A program made the position numbers and the translations under genes. A stretch of 30,288 nucleotides of DNA from CAYYWV01 sp964475385 (GTDB lineage Bacteria; Pseudomonadota; Alphaproteobacteria; JAAXGF01), in assembly GCA_964475385.1 (NCBI GenBank), contig CAYYWV010000017.1, positions 1-30,288 of the forward strand. The letters run 5' to 3'. The notes beneath the pieces were generated by a model. That model saw only the letters and a program-made list of their open reading frames with translations, was not told the origin of the DNA and did not search any database. This document shows, piece after piece, positions 26,565 through 30,288 of this stretch (the first letter of the stretch is position 1; each line of letters begins with the position of its first letter).

Positions 26565-27296
26565 TCAGACCTCGCCTTTGGGGTAGAGGACAAGCTTCAC
26601 GCGGCCCGAGAAACGAATCGTTCGGCCATTTCGATCGAGCGTGAAGCCGGTCGCGCTCAGCACCCCGAGCGGCCCCTGGCCTTCGACCGGTTGGTCGCCG
26701 CGCGCAACCTTGCTGCGCAGGTCGACCTCGATCTGAGCGGTTCGGAACTCGTAGCCTGCATCTGAGAAGACATCGACCCCGCCGTCGAGCGTAAGGGTCT
26801 CGTCGCTCCGCCGCAACGCGCCGCGGGCAGCGGTCAAAGCGAGCCAGCTTCCGTCGTCGAGCTGGATGTCGGCCTTGGGACGGATGAACTGGACCATGTC
26901 GGAATCGCCGGCCGCCTGGACCACGGAATCGGCGGTGATCGTATAAGGCTGATTGCGGTCATCCGAGCCCAGGAAGCGGGCATTGGTCATGAACAGCTTG
27001 TTATTCACCGAGGTTTCGATGGCGGCGAAGGAAAGCGGAAGGCCGCGCTGCTGTTCGTTGAAGTAGGGCCAGACCACGACGAGCAACGCCAGCGCCACCG
27101 CGCTCAGCGGCAAAAGCCACTTCATAAGCCCGACGAACCGGCTGTAGCGCCCGCTCAACCTTACCTTGCGGCTGCGCGCGGCCATCCGTTCGATAACCGC
27201 GTGGCGGCGGCCGACCTCGCTGATGGCGCGAACCGAAAGGGTCGAACGGGGCGCGAAAGCGGAGCGCTCGAGATGTGGTGGCATGGCCCTCGACAT
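26565..27296 (-). CDS. lptC: LPS export system protein LptC
   Basis: Bitopic inner-membrane protein that receives lipopolysaccharide from LptB2FG and passes it to LptA. It is 243 residues, with a basic cytoplasmic start, one transmembrane helix at about 55-76 (GLMKWLLPLSAVALALLVVV), and a periplasmic domain with the beta-strand pattern of LptC, ending VKLVLYPKGEV. The first ATG is at 27296; another in-frame ATG at 27284 is possible and no ribosome site decides. It is longer than E. coli LptC mainly at the N terminus, as is common in Alphaproteobacteria. It is the first gene of lptC-lptA-lptB-rpoN. Confidence 0.9.
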   Translation of the reverse strand: MSRAMPPHLERSAFAPRSTLSVRAISEVGRRHAVIERMAARSRKVRLSGRYSRFVGLMKWLLPLSAVALALLVVVWPYFNEQQRGLPLSFAAIETSVNNKLFMTNARFLGSDDRNQPYTITADSVVQAAGDSDMVQFIRPKADIQLDDGSWLALTAARGALRRSDETLTLDGGVDVFSDAGYEFRTAQIEVDLRSKVARGDQPVEGQGPLGVLSATGFTLDRNGRTIRFSGRVKLVLYPKGEV

Positions 27297-27458
27297 TGGC
27301 GGTCTGAAACGGTCCCCCGAACGGTCGATCTATACGCGGAAGCGCCCGATCGCTTGCTTGCGCGATCAATGGCACCAATCTTGCATGGTCAATGGTTCAC
27401 TATGCGTGAACGCCGGGCGAAATGCAATCGGGGCCGGCAGTTCCGCGGCGTCGGGCGA
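27297..27458 (-). promoter_or_regulatory. Promoter/operator region of the lptCAB-rpoN operon
   Basis: This 162-base gap is AT-richer than its neighbours and has no gene. An inverted repeat, GTTCAC-TATGC-GTGAAC, at 27395-27411 looks like a dimer-binding operator. A second one, GATCGC/GCGATC (27348-27353 and 27362-27367), lies nearer lptC. On the minus strand TATAGA (27334-27329) could be a -10 box, but its -35 is unclear. The alternative TTGACC with a TTGATC 17 bases on is equally weak. Confidence 0.4.
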
Positions 27459-28070
27459 TCAATGATCGAAGATGTCGGGGCTGTCCCAGCCGAGAAGGTC
27501 GAGCGCCGCGCGGTCGGGCAGGAAGCGGAAACAGGCCTCGGCGAGCGCCGTGCGGCCTTCGCGCGCGAGCAGCGCATCGAGGCGTTCGCGGAGGCGATGA
27601 AGGGCGGTGACGTCGGCGGCGGCGTAGGCGATCTGGGCCTCGGTCAGCACCGGCGCGCCCCAGTCCGATGTCTGCTGCTGCTTCGAAAGATCGAGACCGA
27701 GAAGATCGCGGCACAGATCCTTGAGGCCGTGGCGGTCGGTGTAGGTGCGGGTAAGCTTGGAGGCGATCTTGGTGCAGTACACCGGGGCGCAGCGAATGCC
27801 GAGGTGGCGCTGCAGCATGGCGAGGTCGAAGCGGGCGAAGTGAAACAGCTTGGTGACCTGGGGGTCGGTGAGCAGCGCCTTGAGCCGCGGCGCATCGTAA
27901 ACGCCGGGGGCGAACTGAACGATATGGGCGTCGCCGTCGCCGGCCGAGAGCTGGACCAGGCACAGCCGGTCGCGACGCGGGTCCAGCCCCATGGTTTCGG
28001 TATCGACGGCGACGCTATCGCCGAAATCCAATCCTTCGGGGAGATCGCCCTGGTGAACGTGATTGGTCAT
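27459..28070 (-). CDS. rnd: Ribonuclease D, short form
   Basis: A 3'-5' exoribonuclease of the DEDDy group, involved in tRNA and small-RNA 3' trimming. The catalytic residues are visible: Asp23 and Glu25 in AVDTETMGLD, Asp82 in HFARFDLAML, and Tyr149/Asp153 in YAAADV. At 203 residues it lacks the C-terminal HRDC domains of the roughly 375-residue E. coli enzyme, a short form common in Alphaproteobacteria. The ATG at 28070 is chosen; an upstream in-frame start would only add an unconserved stretch. It lies about 100 bases downstream of tRNA-Leu on the same strand. Confidence 0.92.
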   Translation of the reverse strand: MTNHVHQGDLPEGLDFGDSVAVDTETMGLDPRRDRLCLVQLSAGDGDAHIVQFAPGVYDAPRLKALLTDPQVTKLFHFARFDLAMLQRHLGIRCAPVYCTKIASKLTRTYTDRHGLKDLCRDLLGLDLSKQQQTSDWGAPVLTEAQIAYAAADVTALHRLRERLDALLAREGRTALAEACFRFLPDRAALDLLGWDSPDIFDH

Positions 28071-28173
28071 ACGAGCCCCGGGCGCTCCCTTGCGTGCGGA
28101 TTCGACGGCGGGCCATCGCACCCCGCGGCGCCTTGCGCGTTCTGCGCCTCTACCGGAGCGGAAGGCTGGTGAA

Positions 28174-28261
28174 TGGTGCCCAGGAGAAGACTCGAACTTC
28201 CACGACCATAAAGGTCACTAGCACCTGAAGCTAGCGCGTCTACCAATTCCGCCACCTGGGC
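28174..28261 (-). tRNA. tRNA-Leu (anticodon CAG)
   Basis: Read on the minus strand, the acceptor stem is GCCCAGG paired with CCTGGGC, followed by discriminator A and an encoded CCA. The anticodon stem CTAGC/GCTAG encloses loop TTCAGGT, giving anticodon CAG (28227-28225) for leucine codon CTG. A long variable arm (TGACC...GGTC type) makes it a class II tRNA, and the T loop is TTCGAGT. Total length is 88 with CCA. Confidence 0.96.
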
Positions 28262-28278
28262 ACCGGATCGCGGTTCGT

Positions 28279-28307
28279 CAAGTAGCTCCGCGCCTGCGCG
28301 ATGTCAA
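28279..28307 (-). promoter_or_regulatory. Candidate promoter of tRNA-Leu
   Basis: On the minus strand a perfect -35 box TTGACA lies at 28307-28302. Seventeen bases on is TACTTG (28284-28279), a poor -10 box. The implied start would be about ten bases before the tRNA, as is usual for tRNA genes. Confidence 0.4.
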
Positions 28308-28353
28308 CCCTGGCGAAAGGCGGCGACGGCGCATTCGAAAGGGTCGGCAAACG

Positions 28354-28381
28354 TTGCGCATCGTCCGAGCGACGCTATGAT
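28354..28381 (+). promoter_or_regulatory. Candidate promoter of the NDUFA9-like gene
   Basis: TTGCGC at 28354-28359 and TATGAT at 28376-28381 are 16 bases apart; the -10 box matches five of six consensus bases. The ribosome site GGAGG at 28411-28415 and ATG at 28425 follow at sensible distances. Confidence 0.45.
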
Positions 28382-28424
28382 GGCGCCGTCGTCGGGGCAC
28401 CGCAAACGACGGAGGCCAGCCGAG

Positions 28425-29393
28425 ATGGAAATAGCCGAAACCATGATGGATCGTCGCATTACCGTGTTCGGGGGCACCGGCTTCGTCGGCCGTCATCTGG
28501 TCCAGCGGCTCGCCCGGGCTGGCGCCCGGCTGTCTGTGGTGACGCGCGATCCCACGGCGGGCGCGTTTCTCAAGCCGATGGGCGATCCCGGCCAGATCGT
28601 CCTCTTGCGCGGCGATCTCCGCGACCCGGACTCGATCGCCGCGGCGGTCGAGGGCGCGGACGCGGTGGTCAACCTCGTCGGGATTCTCTACCAGAAGGGG
28701 AGCCAGACCTTTCGCGCTGTTCATGTCGAGGGCGCAGCGGCCATTGCCCGGGCGGCGCAGGCGGCGGGGGCGAAGCGCCTTGTCCACGTCTCGGCGCTCG
28801 GCGCGGACGCGCGCTCGGACTCGGCGTACGCCCGCTCAAAGGCGGCGGGCGAGGAGGCGGTCACAGGCGCGTTTCCGGGCGCGACCGTGCTGCGGCCGAG
28901 CGTGATCTTCGGACCCGAGGACGATTTCTTCAACCGCTTCGCGAACCTGGCCCGGTTCTCGCCGGTGCTGCCGCTGATCGGCGGCGGACGCACGCGGTTC
29001 CAGCCGGTCTATGTCGGCGATGTGGGCGACGCAATCCGCCATGCGCTTGAGAGCGATGACGCGAAGGGGCGGACCTACGAGCTCGGCGGTCCCGGGGTCT
29101 ATACCTTCCGCGCGCTGATGGAGCTCGTGCTTCGCGAGACCCGGCGGCGCAGGCTTTTGGCGCCGGTGCCGTTCTGGCTCGCCGAGATCCAGGCGTTCTT
29201 CTTCGAGTGGCTGCCCAAGCCGCCGCTGACCCGCGACCAGGTCAAGCTGCTCGCCCGCGACAACGTGGTCAGCGGCGAAGCGCCGGGGCTTTCCGATCTC
29301 GGCGTCGAGCCGACGGCGGTCGAGGCGGTGATCCCTCTTTACCTCAACCTCTACCGGCGGGCCGACGCGTCCGGTCTTGCGCCTTCGCTCTAA
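28425..29393 (+). CDS. Complex I NDUFA9-like SDR protein
   Basis: A 322-residue atypical short-chain dehydrogenase/reductase, similar to the NDUFA9 accessory subunit of respiratory complex I. The nucleotide-binding motif is VFGGTGFVGRHLV near residues 13-25; later come NLVGILY, RLVHVSALGAD, the active-site-like SAYARSKAAGE, VLRPSVIFGPEDDFFNRFA and QPVYVGDVGDAI. ATG 28425 was chosen because GGAGG lies nine bases upstream; ATG codons inside (MMDRR) are alternatives. Its role may be complex I assembly or another oxidoreduction, which sequence alone cannot decide. Its TAA overlaps the uppP stop by two bases. Confidence 0.85.
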   Translation: MEIAETMMDRRITVFGGTGFVGRHLVQRLARAGARLSVVTRDPTAGAFLKPMGDPGQIVLLRGDLRDPDSIAAAVEGADAVVNLVGILYQKGSQTFRAVHVEGAAAIARAAQAAGAKRLVHVSALGADARSDSAYARSKAAGEEAVTGAFPGATVLRPSVIFGPEDDFFNRFANLARFSPVLPLIGGGRTRFQPVYVGDVGDAIRHALESDDAKGRTYELGGPGVYTFRALMELVLRETRRRRLLAPVPFWLAEIQAFFFEWLPKPPLTRDQVKLLARDNVVSGEAPGLSDLGVEPTAVEAVIPLYLNLYRRADASGLAPSL

Positions 29394-30193
29394 CTGTAGG
29401 CGATCCAGAGCAGGACCGCGCCTAACGCCAGTCGGTAAAGCACGAAAGGCGTGAAGCTTGCGCGCTTCAGCCAGCGCATCAGGAGGCCGATGGCGGCAAG
29501 CGCCGAGAGGAAGGCGAGGCCGGCGGCCGCCGCGGCTGAAACGGTCAGCGCGACGTCGCCGGATTGATAAAGATCGAGCCCTTCGAGCGCGCCGGCGGCG
29601 ACGATCACCGGGATCGAGAGCAACATCGAGAAGCGCGCCGCCTCGGCCCGCTCGTAGCCCATGGCGCGGGCCGCGGTCATGGTGATGCCCGAGCGGCTGG
29701 TTCCGGGCACCAGGGCGAGCACCTGGGAAAGCCCGATGAACAGCGCGCCGCCAAGGCCCATATGCTCGATCCGGCGCACGGTCATGCTCATCCGGTCGAC
29801 GACGTAGAGCAGCGCCCCGAACCCCAGCGTCGTCCAGCCGATCACCACAAGGCTGCGCAGGTTGGTGCCGAGATAGACCTTCATCAGAAACCCGGCGATC
29901 ACCACCGGAACCGTCGCCGCGACGAGATGCAGCGCGAGACGCGCCCCGGGATCGCGACGGCCGCGCGCTTGCCGGAAAAGGCCGCGCAGCATCGTCCAGA
30001 GATCGCGCCAGAAATAGAGAACGACGGCCCCGAGCGTGCCGACATGAACCGCGACGTCGAGCATCAGCCCTTGGTCGGGCCAACCGAAAAGACGAGGGAC
30101 GAGGATAAGGTGGGCCGACGAGCTGATCGGCAGGAACTCGGTCAGCCCCTGGACCAGCGCAAGGATCAGGATCTGTTCGGGGCTGAGCGTCAA
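29390..30193 (-). CDS. uppP: Undecaprenyl-diphosphatase
   Basis: Integral membrane phosphatase that recycles undecaprenyl diphosphate to the monophosphate lipid carrier for peptidoglycan and polysaccharide synthesis. The 267-residue protein has the two signature regions: VQGLTEFLPISSSAHLILVP (14-33) with Glu19, and LVPGTSRSGITMTAARAMG (about 167-185) with the PGTSRSG active-site loop. Several hydrophobic helices span the rest. The start is TTG at 30193; no upstream in-frame ATG is present in the window and the ribosome site is weak, so the start is less certain. It converges on the NDUFA9-like gene. Confidence 0.94.
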   Translation of the reverse strand: MTLSPEQILILALVQGLTEFLPISSSAHLILVPRLFGWPDQGLMLDVAVHVGTLGAVVLYFWRDLWTMLRGLFRQARGRRDPGARLALHLVAATVPVVIAGFLMKVYLGTNLRSLVVIGWTTLGFGALLYVVDRMSMTVRRIEHMGLGGALFIGLSQVLALVPGTSRSGITMTAARAMGYERAEAARFSMLLSIPVIVAAGALEGLDLYQSGDVALTVSAAAAAGLAFLSALAAIGLLMRWLKRASFTPFVLYRLALGAVLLWIAYS

Positions 30194-30208
30194 GCGCCGC
30201 GACCGATT

Positions 30209-30222
30209 CGTTAACGTTAACG
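30209..30222. promoter_or_regulatory. Palindrome upstream of uppP
   Basis: CGTTAACGTTAACG is a perfect 14-base palindrome built of two GTTAAC units, 16 bases before the TTG start of uppP. It is AT-rich within very GC-rich DNA, so it may be an operator or part of the uppP promoter. The remaining bases to the window end show no gene. Confidence 0.4.
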
Positions 30223-30288
30223 TTGCCGTAACCGCGTAATCGCGCGTTGATATCAGGATCGGGCGGGCCGATCCAGCGAGAAACGGCG

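Noticed and set aside
25002..26765. A 587-codon plus-strand open frame opposite lptB and lptA
   Set aside because: Antisense shadow of the lpt genes, with low-complexity composition.
27395..27411. A LexA box
   Set aside because: The dyad contains GTTC and GAAC nine bases apart. The alphaproteobacterial LexA site is a direct repeat GTTC-N7-GTTC, so this does not match.

Overview
This window is an ordinary, densely packed stretch of chromosome from a GC-rich alphaproteobacterium. The bc1 operon beside trmL and hemF, the lptC-lptA-lptB-rpoN block, DUF6111, DUF1285, and the MoxR/DUF58/DUF4159 cluster all point to Alphaproteobacteria, most plausibly Rhodospirillales or a relative. The order-level placement is inference. 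No mobile element, CRISPR array, prophage or transfer boundary was seen. Genes are very close together, with many 4-base ATGA or TTGA overlaps.

Left part (1-11 kb). hyi and a tartronate semialdehyde reductase gene form a glyoxylate-to-glycerate pair; glyoxylate carboligase would be expected just off the left edge. Convergent to it is a Crp-type regulator with an unusual basic repeat tail. A four-gene minus-strand operon follows, read from right to left: MoxR ATPase, DUF58 protein, a 911-residue BatA/DUF4159 membrane protein and a 694-residue membrane protein with a VWA-like motif. It resembles an ATPase-driven envelope or metal-insertion machine whose function is not established. Divergent from it runs DUF1285, CoA pyrophosphatase (Nudix), DUF6111 and CCA-adding enzyme.

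Middle part (12-20 kb). hemF and trmL (minus) face cca, and trmL is divergent from petABC, which encodes the complete cytochrome bc1 complex. After a strong hairpin comes a methylthioadenosine salvage operon: MTA phosphorylase, adenine phosphoribosyltransferase, methylthioribose-1-phosphate isomerase, and a translationally coupled VOC (glyoxalase-like) protein of unknown substrate.

Right part (20-30 kb). A minus-strand operon holds a dienelactone-hydrolase-like protein and the two separate subunits of an aconitase X enzyme. ychF follows, then the LPS transport genes lptC-lptA-lptB with rpoN, a short RNase D, tRNA-Leu(CAG), a NDUFA9-like protein and undecaprenyl-diphosphatase. The best candidates for undescribed biology are the MoxR/DUF58/DUF4159 cluster, the DLH-aconitase X operon, and the VOC protein fused by overlap to mtnA. 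No system of a wholly new kind was found.
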